Shown: positions 26,733-41,174, numbered from the stretch's first letter. The stretch: 64,000 nt of DNA from Lucifuga dentata (GCA_014773175.1 VXCM01000929.1:153022-217021); one strand, 5' to 3'. Program-made: numbers and translations. Notes: generated by a model from the letters alone, not told the origin.

Positions 26733-27385
26733 CAGCGGGATGAGATTGGGGGAGACGGCAGAAAGACAGAGTGGGCTGCGAAAGAAAGATAAAGGATTTT
26801 AATTTTTAAGCAGCTATTCTGTCTCAATTTGAAAGCAATTAGGAAACCAAAAATCCACTTGTCGTGACATCAGAGGTGGAGCGAAAAACCAGAGGAGGAA
26901 TCGGCAAAGAACGATTCTAAATTTCTGCCTTTCTGCTCTCTTCTCCTTCCCCTCTTCCCCATCTCTTCCCTGAAACCTGTCCGTCCATTCAACCCCCAGC
27001 ACTTTGATTTGCTCCTGCTGGTCACACTCTTTTTTTTCCAGCGTACTGTACACTGCATCTTGCTCTTTTTTTACGCCTCACTACCTCTTCCTCGGCTTCT
27101 ATCTCTTCTGCTTAATCCTGCCTTCTCCTCTTTCCTCCACAACTCCACAGTGTCACTAACAGTCTGCATGGCACTCTCTTTCTCTCCTCTCTCTCTCTCT
27201 CTCCACCCCTCTGATCCTTATATCTCCCTCTCTCCCTCTGTCCCTATCCTGCTTGCATCCACTTTATCTGTTCATCTCCCCACCCGTTGTTATTTATTAT
27301 TCATGGATCTAGTTCAGAGAGAAAAAGAATAAAGATGCATCTGCAGCTTCAAGAGAACCATTTTGCCAGTGTGAGTGTGCACATG

Positions 27386-27423
<38 letters not shown>

Positions 27424-27545
27424 TGCAGTGATGCAGTGAAGTGGCTCCAGAGTGATTTTGGTGCTATAAGAAACACACTGCAGGAACACATATCACTAGT
27501 GTATTCTTTTGCCATATTTTAACACTATTAAAAAAAAAAGCCTAT

Positions 27546-27584
<39 letters not shown>

Positions 27585-27882
27585 TCAGCTAATTCACCAG
27601 CTCTTTCTTATTCATCAAATAACAAACATCTGTCAATTCCATTTGCATACAGAACTTTGAAATTAATATGATGAAAAACCCCGATCAGCAGATGAAGAGG
27701 GACAGAAAGTGTGTTTATACACTGAGCAGCAACCAGCAATGCTGAGAAAAATGCTTTCAGACATTTTTCTGGGATCATTTAGGTTTAAATTCAATCAATC
27801 AGTTTTGCTGATTTGCTTCAATTGTTGAATTGTGTATCAGTTTCCTTTTTTCAACACAGATTGTGTTTTTTACTGTCAAAAT

Positions 27883-28282
27883 CCATCAGAGTTTTATCGT
27901 AGCTTCAACAGAGCGTTATCGTAGCTTTATTGTAGCTTCATCAGCGCTTTGTTGCAGCTTTTTCGTAGCTTCATCAGAGTTTTGTCGCAGCTTTATCGTA
28001 GCTTCATCAGAGCTTTATCGTAGCTTTATTGTAGCTTCATCAGAGCTTTATCGTAGCTTTATCGTCACTTCATCAGAGCTTTATTGTAGCTTTATCGCAG
28101 CTTTATTATCGCTTCACCAGAGCTTTATCGTAGCTTCATTAGAACTTTATTGTAGCTTCATCGGAACTTTATCGTAGCTTCATCAGAGCTTTATCGTAGC
28201 TTCATCACAGCTTTATCGTAGCTTTATCGCAGCTTTATCTATTTATCAGAGCTTTATTGTAGCTTCATCAGAGCTTTTATTG
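27883..28282 (+). repeat. 11-bp-period minisatellite
   Basis: About 36 units of two related 11-mers, AGCTTTATCGT and AGCTTCATCAG, in an irregular mix. Part reads as an open frame (SELYRSFIVAS-like) only because 33-bp sets keep phase. No homolog recognised, so it is treated as non-coding. Confidence 0.85.
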
Positions 28283-29021
28283 GAGCCACACATGGTGTTT
28301 GAAGCCACTTCAAAAGCCTCCAATTGCTGTGAATTCAATCCATTCAGAATGCTACATCAAACTGCTATTCAGAGGATAAAAATAGACTTCATTATAAATG
28401 AGTCTAAGTAAGAGAATAAACACACCTTTGAAATAAGCAAACAAAATCGCAAAAAAGAAATAAATACTGTTTTTCTGTCCTCGTTACAACATTCAGAATT
28501 TCTTCCAGCATTTCCAAACATACTGCAGTCTGAAGAAGAGTACAGTCCAAGATGGTGTCTGTTGCAACTTCTGCTCTCTCATACAGGAAATTGCTAATAA
28601 AGACTTTTAAGGTAATTACAAAAATGCTTTGTCCACGTTATAAAATTCCAAAATCCTAAAAGTTTAAAAATCATTCAGTATTTCTGCATAATAATAATAA
28701 GTTAGCGTAATGTCTGGTATGTCTCTCAATGAAATCCCTGAACACTTTGCCATTGAAAAGTGTTGGCAGGAACGTCGTCGTGGCACAGACTGAATTGTTT
28801 TTGATTCAGACAGAGGAGAGAGAGAGAAGAGAGAGAGAGGAAAGAGGAGGAGGAGAGGAGGAGTCGTAACATCACAGTGTGAGGCTCCGTGTGTTGGGAC
28901 TCCCATGATGCCTTTCGGGTCGTCGTAAACACACTGGAAGCATCTAGGTGAGGGAGCTACTATAAATAGCTGCTGCTGTACCCACCACACCCACCTACCC
29001 ACCCACCCTCACACACACTCA

Positions 29022-29120
29022 TACATAAATGAGCAGCAACACATGCATGCAAGCAGTCATGCTCACACATAAACACTTAAAGGTGGACGCACACAACACG
29101 CTTCCCTCTTTTTTTCTTGT
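29022..29120 (+). repeat. Dispersed repeat, copy 2 of 2
   Basis: Same order of blocks as 9162-9265 (ATAAATGAGCAGCAACACAT, GCAAGCAGTCA, AACACGCTTCCCTC) with small differences, preceded by CA-type and followed by CT-type microsatellite in both places. Confidence 0.65.
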
Positions 29121-29121
29121 G

Positions 29122-29154
<33 letters not shown>

Positions 29155-29279
29155 TCTTCCCCCCTCCCTCCCTGGCAGCCATGCTCCTTCTCCTACTTAT
29201 CATATGTCTGTAACAGATGGCAAATATGATAATTACCAAACAGACCAAACCAGTAAGCAAATAAGAAAGTCTTGGTGAG

Positions 29280-29280
<1 letters not shown>

Positions 29281-29326
<46 letters not shown>
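29281..29326 (+). repeat. (CT)n microsatellite
   Basis: 46-bp CT run. Confidence 0.95.
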
Positions 29327-29329
<3 letters not shown>

Positions 29330-32300
29330 ACTCTTTCCAGAGAGAGAAAGAAATCTCAGGCCTGATTTCTGCAGCAGGCTCTTTTACCAGGGTTAGTAAG
29401 ATAATGGAAACACACACACACACACACACACATGCACACACACATATGCACACACACAAATATACACCGCCTTAAGGGAAAGATAGCTATAAGAGATATA
29501 TCTCTTGCATAACACTGTGCAGCATTGAGCTGATACCTAAAGCTTTCAAACCCATTAGACGTGCAATGGTTTTAATGAAAAAGCAGGAGCAGTTCTCGTC
29601 ATACATCTCGCACCTTGTTACAGACCAGGATAACACACTCTCTATCCCTCTCCACTCCTCCTCTTTCCCATCTCCTCCTCCTCCTCCTCCTCTGTTCTGT
29701 CAAGTTAGAAGAATCCTGAAAGAGTGTTGTGGTTGTGGGGATTATGGGTAAAATGGTGATGTGGTAATGTCAGCTTTAAGAGATTCAAATTGTTAAACCA
29801 ACGTGAAGTTCCAAAATGTTGGATTTGAATGAGAATGCAAAAACAGGAAGTATGTTTTAGTTTGGTGGGCTGTGGAATGTGCTCGTAGAATAATACGGCA
29901 ATGAAGATGTTTCATTGCAATAAATGCTGTTTATTTAAAGGGGAGGTGCTGAGGAGGCGCAGAACTGCCACTGTGTCCAACGCTTTCATTAAAACACTGC
30001 AGCGGAGGAGAGTTTTAGTGCCACTTGGCTTATTTCTGAAGCCTTTCCACCTCGCCAAGAAAACACCTCCTGGGAAATAATTGGGCTTTAAAGATGCTCG
30101 CTCGGCTGTAGCACCTTCACTTCTGTTTGATGGAGCGCAAACCTGTCTGCACCTTTAAGAGGGAGACGCTCTGTGTCATCAGAGCTCCATAAGTAATGAT
30201 TCTGTCAGCCTCAAGGTGTGAATCTGCCTCCAATCCCATAATTCACACCCGCTTCACCTCCCCGTTTCCTCTTCTTCACTTACTCTTCTAATCCCTCATT
30301 TATTTTATTCCTTTATCTGAATCTTTCTCTTCCTCCTCTGCCTCCTTAAAGCTGCGTAATAATTAATTGAGACTATATTTCATAATTAAGGCAGAAATTA
30401 TGCCTCGTCTCCTCCCCTATCGCTTTAATGAAGGGGTCATGCAGCGGAACATACGAAGATGATGCCTGAATTGCTTCTGTGGACATATTTAAGGTGACGG
30501 CTGGATTTGATTGGTGAACAGTGATGTCAAACACTCTCTCACTCTCTCTCTCACTCCTCCTGTGTATTGGAATTTCACACGTTAATGCTCACTTTTATTC
30601 GTTTTCTTTCCTCCCATCACCCTCCAATTCTTCTTCGAGTCCCCATGAGCTTGCTCCTTGTCCTCTCATTTATTTCCCTACTTTCTTCCTCTCTTATCCC
30701 ACCTCTGCTACACTGTTCTCCTTGCGTTCCATCTTTTACCCCCCCCCCCCNGACCATGGCCCCCCCCCCATGCAGGAGAGAAATGAGCAGTGTATGCATG
30801 TGTGTGTGTGTGTGTCCCTGGGTGCTTGTGGGCTGTGTGGCCTATAAATCTATAATCCATTGCTATAGTTCCTTCTATTCATACAGCACATACGCATCCA
30901 TCTTAATACACACACACACACAAGCAGCTGACTAATGGGAGCCAGGGAGCACAGGGAGTGTGAAAGAGACAGAGCGAGATAGAGATGCAGAGAGAGAGAG
31001 AGAGACAAGCATAAACAAGGAAAATATCTATTCCCTCTTTGTGAATGAGAGACTATTTACACCCACACAAGCAGCGAATAAACACATCAATTACCTCAAA
31101 AAAAATCCCTTTTGCATATTGCGATGCATAATGCGCCATCATTACCTTCACACATCATTGAGTTTATGTGTTCCCACTGTCAATTTGTATGATTTAACAC
31201 GCCACTCAAAAGCTGTGCGGAAAAGGTAGCTGGTGAAATTGAATGAAGCGGAAGCTCAAAAACAGAGATGATGAATAATGCGGCCGTGCGCCTCCTGCAC
31301 CTTCTCCTCCGTCCTCCATCACGCGTGTTTCCTGTCGCTCGTGATCTTTGATCTGTTATCTGCATTGGCCCCGGGGCCGATATCAAGAAATGACACTCAA
31401 ATCTTATTTCATCTGGGCTCACCCAGGCTCAAATGACCTTTCAATCTTATTTGCTTGTCCTCTGGTGGCCTCTAAATACGTTTACAAGCCTCCTACCAGG
31501 AACAAGAAGGAGTTTCTAAAAACTTGACATTAAACAGTAGCAAAACTAAAACAAGGAATAAAACTAAATGTACAAGATTACATCACTGGTGTCCTAAAGT
31601 AACAATGCAAATGATTTTGTTTAGGCTTAACTGTTATCTAATGATGCTGAAAAACCAATAAAATCCCTAAAGCTATAAAATAAATCACGACATCAATCAG
31701 CTTTACCTTAATTACTGTAGAAACTATCTTTTTTTTTAGGCGCAGATTGTGACGCATCAGACATTCATCAATGCTGTTTTACACAAAAATCATTGGATTT
31801 GACAACTAAACGAGGTGATAGCGGATAGGAGAGACGATGACTTACTGGCACAGTGGATCTTACCCCTTCGGCTACTTCAGAGATGCTTCTCAAATCTGGT
31901 TTCAGCCATCTTGGTCCACGATTACTGGGTTCATCCCTTCCTTCCAGGGAGCTCTTCAGGGTTTCCTGGAAAGACACGCCGATGTTATACAATCACCGTT
32001 TCAGAGCTGCTTTTTGCTTCAAGGAAGAATTCAGCAATTTTACAAACAGCATTGGTAGTCAGTTTGAATGAATCCAAAGTCTGATGAGACTCAGCCCCTG
32101 ACAGGAAATGTGAAAATGAAAACTTGGGTAAATTCCCTATGATAACGATGTGGATAACATTCTTTAATTTCACTATTTCCCAGATTTTGATTGAGTAAAG
32201 GCTAAGAAAATACTGACGGGGTACCAATTGTTTGGTTTAACAAAGATGTCTTTGTTTCTGCCGCCGTGGCGACGCAGCATGAAAGTTCGTTTCTGGCTTT

Positions 32301-32759
32301 GACATGGAGCCACAGCGGATTTGTTGTTGTTGGGGGCCACTCGGCATAGTAATTAATGAAGGGACCCCCCCAAGTACAAAGACCACAGAGAGAGAGAGAA
32401 TGAGGAGAAAGAGAGAGAGAAGTGGGTGAGTTGCCAGGATACCAAAATGTTTCCTGTTGCTGCTGAAGCCAATCGCCCTCAGAAACACACCACAACCATT
32501 ATTTAAATAAAGCAAACAGCAAAGCCACGATTTTCTTTGCAGACTGATGCATCCTCAACGGAAACAATAAAAATAGGATCGGACACCACAAGCAGCCAAT
32601 CAGCAGTTAGCGGTGTTTTTTGTGTGTGGCTACAGGTGGATTGAAGCAGATCGTTCTGACTCTGCGGGCCTGTATATGGATATAAACTGTGTGTGTTTAA
32701 GTGTTAAAGACAGTGAAGTAGTACCTATGTGTTGCTCTGTCTATCTATGGTTGGGTGAA

Positions 32760-32815
<56 letters not shown>

Positions 32816-32824
32816 NAGAGAGAG
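32760..32824 (+). repeat. Compound (GT)n-(GA)n microsatellite
   Basis: GT run then GA run; N at 32816. Confidence 0.95.
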
Positions 32825-32920
32825 TTGGCCGAGCCAGTGGAAAATGTGCGAGCCAGACGATGATGGTGGAAGAGTGGAGAAGAATAAACTACTTCCTGAA
32901 AACTTATTCACCACTTTGGC

Positions 32921-32959
<39 letters not shown>

Positions 32960-32991
32960 TCATTCCAGCAGTCCTTCTCTCTCTCCTTCCN

Positions 32992-33022
<31 letters not shown>

Positions 33023-35818
33023 TCATTCCAGCAGTCCTTCTCTCTCTCCTTCCGTCTCTCCTCTCTCTTTTCTCCTCATTAGCTCCAGCTGAGAGTCTGC
33101 TATTAGCTCACAGTGGTTTTCACTGAAAGAAATAAAGAATATTTGGAAGACAAATGCTGGAGGATCAGATTTTCAGCTCTTGGATAAACCTCTCTGCCTC
33201 TCTTCCTGCAGCTCCACGTTTTCTTACAAATACACATTTTGCAATACAAATTAATTTCACTTGGACCATTCATAAGACTCATTGTTTTAACTAATTTACT
33301 TTTTTTTTCTAAAAGGAACAGATGGATTTCATGTCTACTTCATCACATTATGCATATTAGCTTCCTTTAAACAAGCTCGTCTAGAGGAGAGGACAGCTCA
33401 TACTTCCCATAACGGAAAGTAAAAATATGAATTCTGAGACAAAAAATCCTCGACAAGCAACTCGGGAAAGCTTTAACATTTCTTTTTCCTTTACATTTGC
33501 TCTGCATGAAGTGAAATCTTTCGCATTTCCTGCAGCAGGAGCAGCTTAGACTCCAACTTCACTGACAGGAAGTAGTAGTCAAATGGAAAAATCATCACCA
33601 GCATCACAGATGAAAATAATAAAGAAAGTCTGGCTTTACTACTTTAAGATAAGAATGCTGACACGAGGTTAAAAAAAAAAATACACACGATGCAGCTCCA
33701 GCTATCATCTGTGTTTTACAAAGATGCACATCACACACATGTTCATCATTTGCATGCTACTGTCATTTCTCATCCATCTCTAACCAGATGCTCCCCCACT
33801 CAGGACTCTAATTCTGTAGGCCATGCAGCACGCACACACGCACACACACACACAAGGTCAGGTAATTAACAGTCCGTAGATCTAAGCTCACTTTAATCTA
33901 ATCAGACCACCCATCTTGAATTTCCCCCCTGGGTTTGCACAAAGAATTATACACACAATTATACACACAGTTTCTTTTTTTTTTTAAATATTTCATACAA
34001 TATACTCCCTTGGTCTCACACTCCCTTTGGTACAGTTAATCTCTTCACATGGCTAACACATTTGACACTCTCCACACATGAAATCTCTAGAATGAACGTC
34101 TCTATTTTTAGGATCAGGTCACAGTTATCATTTTTATTTAGTTATAATCTTATTATTGTAACCCATCCATTCTTCTATTGAGTTACCCATCAATATTTCT
34201 ATGTTAGATATAATCAATATCTTTAGATCAGGTCATGGAAAACATGTGAATAGAATGACAGAAATGCAAAATAGGTACTTTTAATGTCATTATGTTATAA
34301 TTCAGTCCCAAATTAAAATTATTACACTCTTACAGCCGACTATTTCATCATTAGAAGGATTTGTCGTGCTTCTCCAGTTCCTGCTAGTATTTTTACTGTG
34401 ACTGTTTATTCACCTATAAAGTTTCAGTGTGTGTGTGTGTGTGTGTGTGCATGTAGACAGCTGCAGTAGCCTAAGAAATGCGTGGCGCCTGAGGCTCCCA
34501 GTAAGAGAGAGATGAGAGCCAGAAAAAGAGGCAGAGAGCTTCAGGTGGAGGGAAGGAAGAAAGAGAGAGGGGAAGCATTTCTGCATCTCAGCTTTAACCC
34601 TCAGGAGACACAGGTGAATAACACACTAACTCATCCTCTCAAAACACACACACTCAAACACAAAGCAATACAGGGACAAGTGGCTCTTTTTTTGCTCTCG
34701 GTCACATTTTCTGCCTCATTACGTCCTTTTAAGAGCGGCGGGCAGCAGCCGTTACAATGCTCTCGCCTCAGCTAGAAGGACAATGAGACCTGTAAAGTCA
34801 TAAAAGTGTATTTATCCTCCTATTTCTTTTGGCTCGTGTCCATTCAACGCTTCATATAAACTCGCAGTTGTGACCCTGAAAGCCCTGAAATGGCCAGCAG
34901 GTTCACTTTGCAGAAGCGAAGAAGCATGTTGATCTTCCCAGCAGCTCCTTCTTCTGCTTTGTTATTTTGCACCAATCGAGTTTCGCCAGAGGTCACCAAA
35001 CAGCTTTCACACGTGGGACACCAAGTCTGACTGTAAGAGCTGCCAAACAGGACAAAATCGGAGGCTTCGTGGAGATAATGAGTGAGTTTGTGACTCCGTT
35101 GATGCTTGAAGTGGATCGGCTGCTGCTCGCCAATTCGGAAACGCTCTCGGCGCTTTGCGGCTTTACGGCTTCGACCATCTTTTCCACCTTCAGCAGGATG
35201 AAGCCGCTCTGATCCTGCTGACAAAAACTGGATGGATATTTCAGTTTTCTCAAGCTAAAATGAACTAATTCTTCAAATAGAGCCATGAACATAACTGATA
35301 TAATCTCTGTATGTGTGTGTTTGTGTGTGTGTGCAACGTCAGGGCTTTATAAGGAGAGGAGACACTTTGCTCTCTGTGCCAAGAACAGACGAGGGTACAG
35401 AGACGACAGAATAATAAAGTTAACTGCCTGAAAAGACAAACAAAGTTCCGACGAAGATGAAGAAGAAGATCGCTGCGTCGGCTTGTTGAAAATGTTCAAA
35501 TGCGACTTTTCAGCATATCCTGAAAACAAATCGGAGACTCGTACTTATTTGGGATTCACTGCAGAAAGACTATGAGAGACTCCCGCATCATTTCAACCAG
35601 AAAGTAGAGTTTTTTACTGTAGGAGTTTTTTTTTTTTTTTTTTTTACTGTGTACAGGAAACAACTCGTCTTAAAATAAAGGCGCTGTCACAGGTTTGAGA
35701 GCTCTGACACGATGCAGCGTTTCACTCTGACACGGCTGCAGCTGAAGCCGGATGGGAGGAGTGTTGCTGAAGGTACATTCTGTCCCAGCAAACAGGCAAA
35801 TGTTGCTCTATGAAGATG

Positions 35819-36519
35819 TTAAAGGGCCATACCGGCCGTTTTGCATGTTTGAGCCAGATGTATTCAATTTTCATACATGTAACGTTACTAACAATCATTT
35901 CCCAAAGCATACTACTGGAACAGTGAGNTATTCAATTTTCATACATGTAACGTTACTAACAATCATTTCCCAAAGCATACTACTGGAACAGTGAGTTAAA
36001 AAAATGTTTCCTACCTTCCAGAGCGCCATACGCCATTAAAATCAACTTGTTGATACTTGAAACTTTCTTGGGATAGGTAATCCATCAACATGAACAAGAA
36101 GTATATTCAGGTTTTTTTTAGAAGTTACATAATTTTAGCGTTTAAACGCAATAAAAAGCGTGGAGTGAATGTATGCCTCCACCGGGGAATATAGTCCCAA
36201 AAGAAGACCTGCGTTTATAGAAAAATTTAAACGACTGTGACTTCATAAGACTGCCTAACTATTAGCAGGCAAAACATGGATTTTTAAGGTGGGTGTATCG
36301 CTTGAGTATTTGATTTTGAAANATTAGCAGGCAAAACATGGATTTTTAAGGTGGGTGTATCGCTTGAGTATTTGATTTTGAAAGATTAAAATATTTTGCA
36401 AAATATCAGGAAAGCTGAAACAGTTTTATCCTTTGGGAAATGATTGTCAGTAATGCAACATGCATGAAAATTGAATATATTAGCCTCGAACATGCAAAAT
36501 GGCCCGTATGGTCCTTTAA
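35819..36519. mobile_element. TTAA-flanked palindromic MITE, copy D (inflated by two assembly overlaps)
   Basis: Ends TTAAAGGGCCATACCGGCC and CCCGTATGGTCCTTTAA. Two single-N duplicated segments (around 35928 and 36322) lengthen it; without them it is close to the 570-bp family size. Confidence 0.75.
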
Positions 36520-39500
36520 AAAACCTTCCAGTACAATAAGACAGAATGGATAACATCCAGAGGGTTACATCTTAAAACTTATCTCTCTCTATTGGGTTTT
36601 TTATGCTCTTTTGGTTTCTTTTGGGTTCAATGCCACAGTCACATGGGTGGTAATGGATGTGACAAGCTTAATGTGGAACAAGGATATCAAATGTCAGGAG
36701 CTCAGCCAGGCTAAGTTCCCCTTTTATGAAATTATCCTTATGTCATTACTAAAGATGTTACACATGGGAGAGAGAGATAGGAAAGGATAAGAGCAAGTCA
36801 GCACGGGAGAAAGATACATCCTGGTCGCAAAATCCAAAAGCGTCAGTGTGGCACGGCAAGGCTAAAGTCATTAATCCATCTGAGCGGAGCAAGATGGAGG
36901 ATAAACCTTCCTAAACGCCTCAGCAGTCATCTTTTCTGGCTTGTTGACAAAATCAGAGATGATCTCTTGAGAGGGATCCATGTTCTCTTCAAAACTACAT
37001 TAAGCATCTTTGCTGCACCTATAAAAAATATGCTGCAAGCGTCATATTTACACTGAAATGTTGAAGTAATGTGGTACCTTTGCATGCAGCCCATCGCTCA
37101 GACCATCAGGATCTGGGAAGATCGTCCTGTCAGCCAGATAATCTATTAAATGATAAGAACAAAGACAAAAATCAGCAAAGCGTCTCTGTTAATGATTCTT
37201 TATTCTGCTCCGTGCTCTGATTGAACAAAGACTGTGATAGCTGATGAACACAGCGGGTATTTGCTGATTATTACTTTACCCAAACAAACATGGCAACCCG
37301 ACAAGAACGCAGATATGGTGTCTGGTTTCCACTTTTGTTTGTGTGATGGAATAGAAACGGGCTAAAAATGGACACTAAGGGGAATATTCTTAGTGCTGCT
37401 AGGAACTGTAAAGGTTTCAGCCACATACAGGAACAAAAAGATTGGGAAAGAGAAAGAAAAGCTTGGGAAGTCATACCCTCCTCTCTCTCTCTCTCTCTTT
37501 CTGTCATACTGCTGTATCTCGCCCTCCGTAAGATGCTCTTTTGTGAGTTTCTATATCTGTTGCCATAAACTAACCCTCACAGAGCAAAACACGTCCTCAG
37601 AGACCGAGAGGAGGCAGAGATGACAGATATGAGCTAAGTTAACGACGCATTGTCAGCAAGCAAGCGTACTTTCTCAGGAGCACTGGGTTCAGAAATGCAC
37701 ACACACACACATGTGCAGACACCAGAGCTGTCACTCGGGTCATTTGGGAGACGTGCGATATCTTGACAGAGTTGAAGTGTTCGCTGACACAGAAACACAG
37801 GCAACACCCTGACAAAGCCTCGCAGTCTGTGCCGTCCCTTTGTGTAAGCGTGCGTGTTTCAAAAAAAAGTGTGTGTCCTTTCAACTTGAAGTAATGTCTC
37901 ATTTTATAACCTGTGTTAACACCTCAGTTGAAGCACAGTTGAGGCATCAAGGCTGGAGTAGAGGCAGGCTGTGCGTGTGTTAATGTAATTACAAACAGAG
38001 CCAGAAAAATACGTTTGCCTTTCAGAAATTTTTTTTTTCCTCACAGGATCCTAAACCTTTGACATTATTAATGTTGGAACTGAGCTTTAATCTACTGTTG
38101 CATTTATTGGATAAGAACATCAGACACAAAAATGTCAAACAAAAGCAAATTTCATCTTTTAAATTTGATGATGAAACTCCTACTTCTCTGCGCTGAAATG
38201 ACAAACATGAGTCAGAAATGATTCTAACCTTCATAATGTGAACAGTGGGATTTGGAGGGAGAAAGATGTTTTGGTGCTGCTTTTCTTAATTTTAACTCTC
38301 TTTTTTAAACTATCAAATTAGAAGATTACAGAACTAGTTTGCTGTATGTTGTCGTGCAGTGCACCAACATCAAACCCATGGGAAGATCTTGTGTTAATGA
38401 GGTCCCGGGATGCTAAGGCTTATGCTAGGACGTCCCACTGGGACAACAGGCAGGTGTTGACAGTTGGTTGATTACCAAACACAATGCTACGTGGAGGTCA
38501 AAACTGTTCACAAACTGAAAAAAACATGTTCTGGTTTAATCCTCATAACATAATCCATAATCCTTTATAAACCATGGAATATTTATATAAACAAGCATTT
38601 TCTCTGCTTCCCTTTTGTCACCAACTAATACGCTTGTGATTCATCCGCTACTTTATGAAAAGCTTTTAAATCTGCTGTTCTGTGTGCTAGGTGTGTGAAA
38701 GGCCTTCCTGAGAGAAACCCTGAAATAATGCAGTTTATGTTTGCAGCAATGGCAACACGAGTTTTGTCTGGGGGGAAAAAAAAGAGGAGGAAGTTTGTTA
38801 GTAGTGAAAGCCAGCATGGAATAACAACATCACCCACTGACAGGCGGTGTTTTAGCTGTAGAAATGCCACTGTGACCATATTTTCATGTCTTAAAAGAGC
38901 CCATTGCTTTTATAATCATATGAACAAGCTGGTCCTCCTACATCTTGATTGGCTAAACACCTGATTTGGTTGTTCAGGTGTGGGTGGAGCAGGGAGACAA
39001 TATTCAAAACTAGAACAACTTATAAACGTAATATGTTAATATAGTAATTATTGTCACCTGCTCACACTATCCCTCTTCAGGAATGTTGATGGTGGTCTGA
39101 TGGTGGAATCTTCTTCATCGCTCTGTGGCCGTCCCTGTAAATAATAACCATGATTTTAAGTGTTAATCTGTTATCCTGGAATTTGTTTTAACCCAGAGAA
39201 ATGATGAAACGTGCACTTAAATGTGAAATATATTCTGGGTTTTGAGGTGGTTCCACCTCAAAACCCTTTAACTTACCTTAACCCTTTAACCCTTTAACTC
39301 TTTAACTCTTTAATTATTTTCTTTGTCTGAAGTAAATTTTTTGAATTATTTTAGTCACATAAGAATAAGAAGAAGAAACTTTTTGTCAATGCTTAAATAA
39401 ATGTAAATTCGTATCTTATAGTAACATAACATGAGTTACATAAACTGATAAATTCAAGTTATTCTGACATGTAGTACTAGTTTGTTCTTCTACAGCTCTT

Positions 39501-40674
39501 GATGCAGTACAATTCAATATTTATGTACATTTAACTTGTTTTATTTATAGGTTGTTTGCCTAAAACATTTCAGCTTTGTCTCATATTGACAGCTAGCCTG
39601 ATGTTTAAATGAATGTTTAAATTTATATTTATAATTTACAATAATTTAACTTTCTTCTGCTCTCAACTCTTTATCTCCTTTCTTCGTTCCACTTTGGTCT
39701 AAAACAGCTTGATAATGTACGTTTTTATACTTTTCTATCAGGTTAAAGAGTCTCAGAATAAAACCATACTCACCTTTCCTCATCCGAATTGTATCAGGAG
39801 TTGTTTCGTTTTCTCTTCTTGTTCTTTTTGTTCATTTTTTGTGCGTTTATTTAGTTTTAATCATGGAAAAGTCGAGCTTGGTTAGCTTTTAGCCATAGCT
39901 GTTACTGTTTTTTTGTTTCTTTTTCTTTTTTTTCTTCTTCTTCTTCTTCTTCTTCTTCTTCTTCTTCTTCTATTATATTTATGTGCACAAAGGAGACTTT
40001 CAAAACATCGAATTCACGGATGTTTTACAATTCAGTTAATAATGTATTCATCTGGAAGGGAATACAGTATTTATTCTAACATATTTAATGTTTCATCTGG
40101 AGATATGAATGTCAATACTTCAAACTTATCTGTCAATACTTATTGACAATACTTAATTTTTATTTGACCTTCATTTAAGCAGAATGGTCTCTTGATATGC
40201 TGTTATTGATCATAAATATGCCATATTTTCCCTTCAAATTTCACTCTATGAATCTTTATCAACATAACTAAGAGAAGCACTGGGGTTTTTTGGAAATGCC
40301 TCTTCATTTTCTTATTGGGAGAAATCATTAAAACAGACTAATGACCCATATCTTAAGTGTTTAGTGTATCAACTCAACCACACACACACACACACACACT
40401 GTATCCACAGCAGGAGTGCTATCAAGTGGCAGAACTTGGCTGAAAAAAAGCAGGCTGATAAGACTTCCCCTTGTTGTGTTGATAAGAACCATGAGCGCTG
40501 TTTGACCTGTGAGTCGGCCTCGCCATGATGGTGGCGTGGTTTTGATGGAAGCTGTGACGGGTCTGAAGTAGTAGAAAGACATTTATTTGGTGAAAACTGT
40601 CAGTTTGTCAGTGTTATCATTTGGCTAAGATTAAGGCTGCATGGAAACAATTGTGCTTATCAGATTTAAACTTA

Positions 40675-41174
40675 AAAGCCAACTTAAAAGCCAAAAATAC
40701 AAAATATAAAGTTGAGAAAAACATATACCATCAATTTTGGTATATGTGGTGTATAAAACCCAAATACGTTCCATTACTGATAACCATTTTTCAAAACATA
40801 AAACTATATTTTAGTTTTCCTGTTATTTTTTCAAATCCCTTAATTTTTCAAAAATCAAATGTTCTGGTGATACACATCTTAAATTTCAATGTTTCACCTT
40901 CTAATACTTATGCTATGTAATTGTAGAAGGCAGTTGTCTTCTCCTGGGACTATATTCCCTGGTGGAGACATACATTGTCTTAAGTCCATGTTGGACAGGT
41001 TAAATAAATTTACTTAGACAAAAAAACTCTACAGACATTGTGTTCGCTCTGATGGATTACTTATCTCAAGCGTGTTTCAAGCCTCCACAAGTTGATTTTT
41101 ATGGCGTGCTGGACATATATGTGGGTTGTATGCATTGGGCTCAAACATACAATATCACCGGTATTGTCCTTTAA
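40675..41174. mobile_element. Diverged copy of the TTAA palindromic MITE (copy E)
   Basis: Shares the central block (GGGACTATATTCCCTGGTGG, GATGGATTACTTATCTCAAG) and the right end GTATTGTCCTTTAA with copies A, C and D, but is much diverged, so older. Left boundary uncertain; a fragment resembling its left part (CTTAAAAGCCAAAAATACAA) recurs at about 41694. Confidence 0.6.

Noticed and set aside
27830..28177. 115-residue open frame with repeats like SELYRSFIVAS
   Set aside because: It is the translation of an 11-bp minisatellite; no start context, signal or homology supports a protein.
31815..32084. Overlapping open frames of 70-90 residues on + near 31.8-32.1 kb
   Set aside because: Several frames are open at once, no splice borders or recognised domain, and no codon-use signal that favours one frame.
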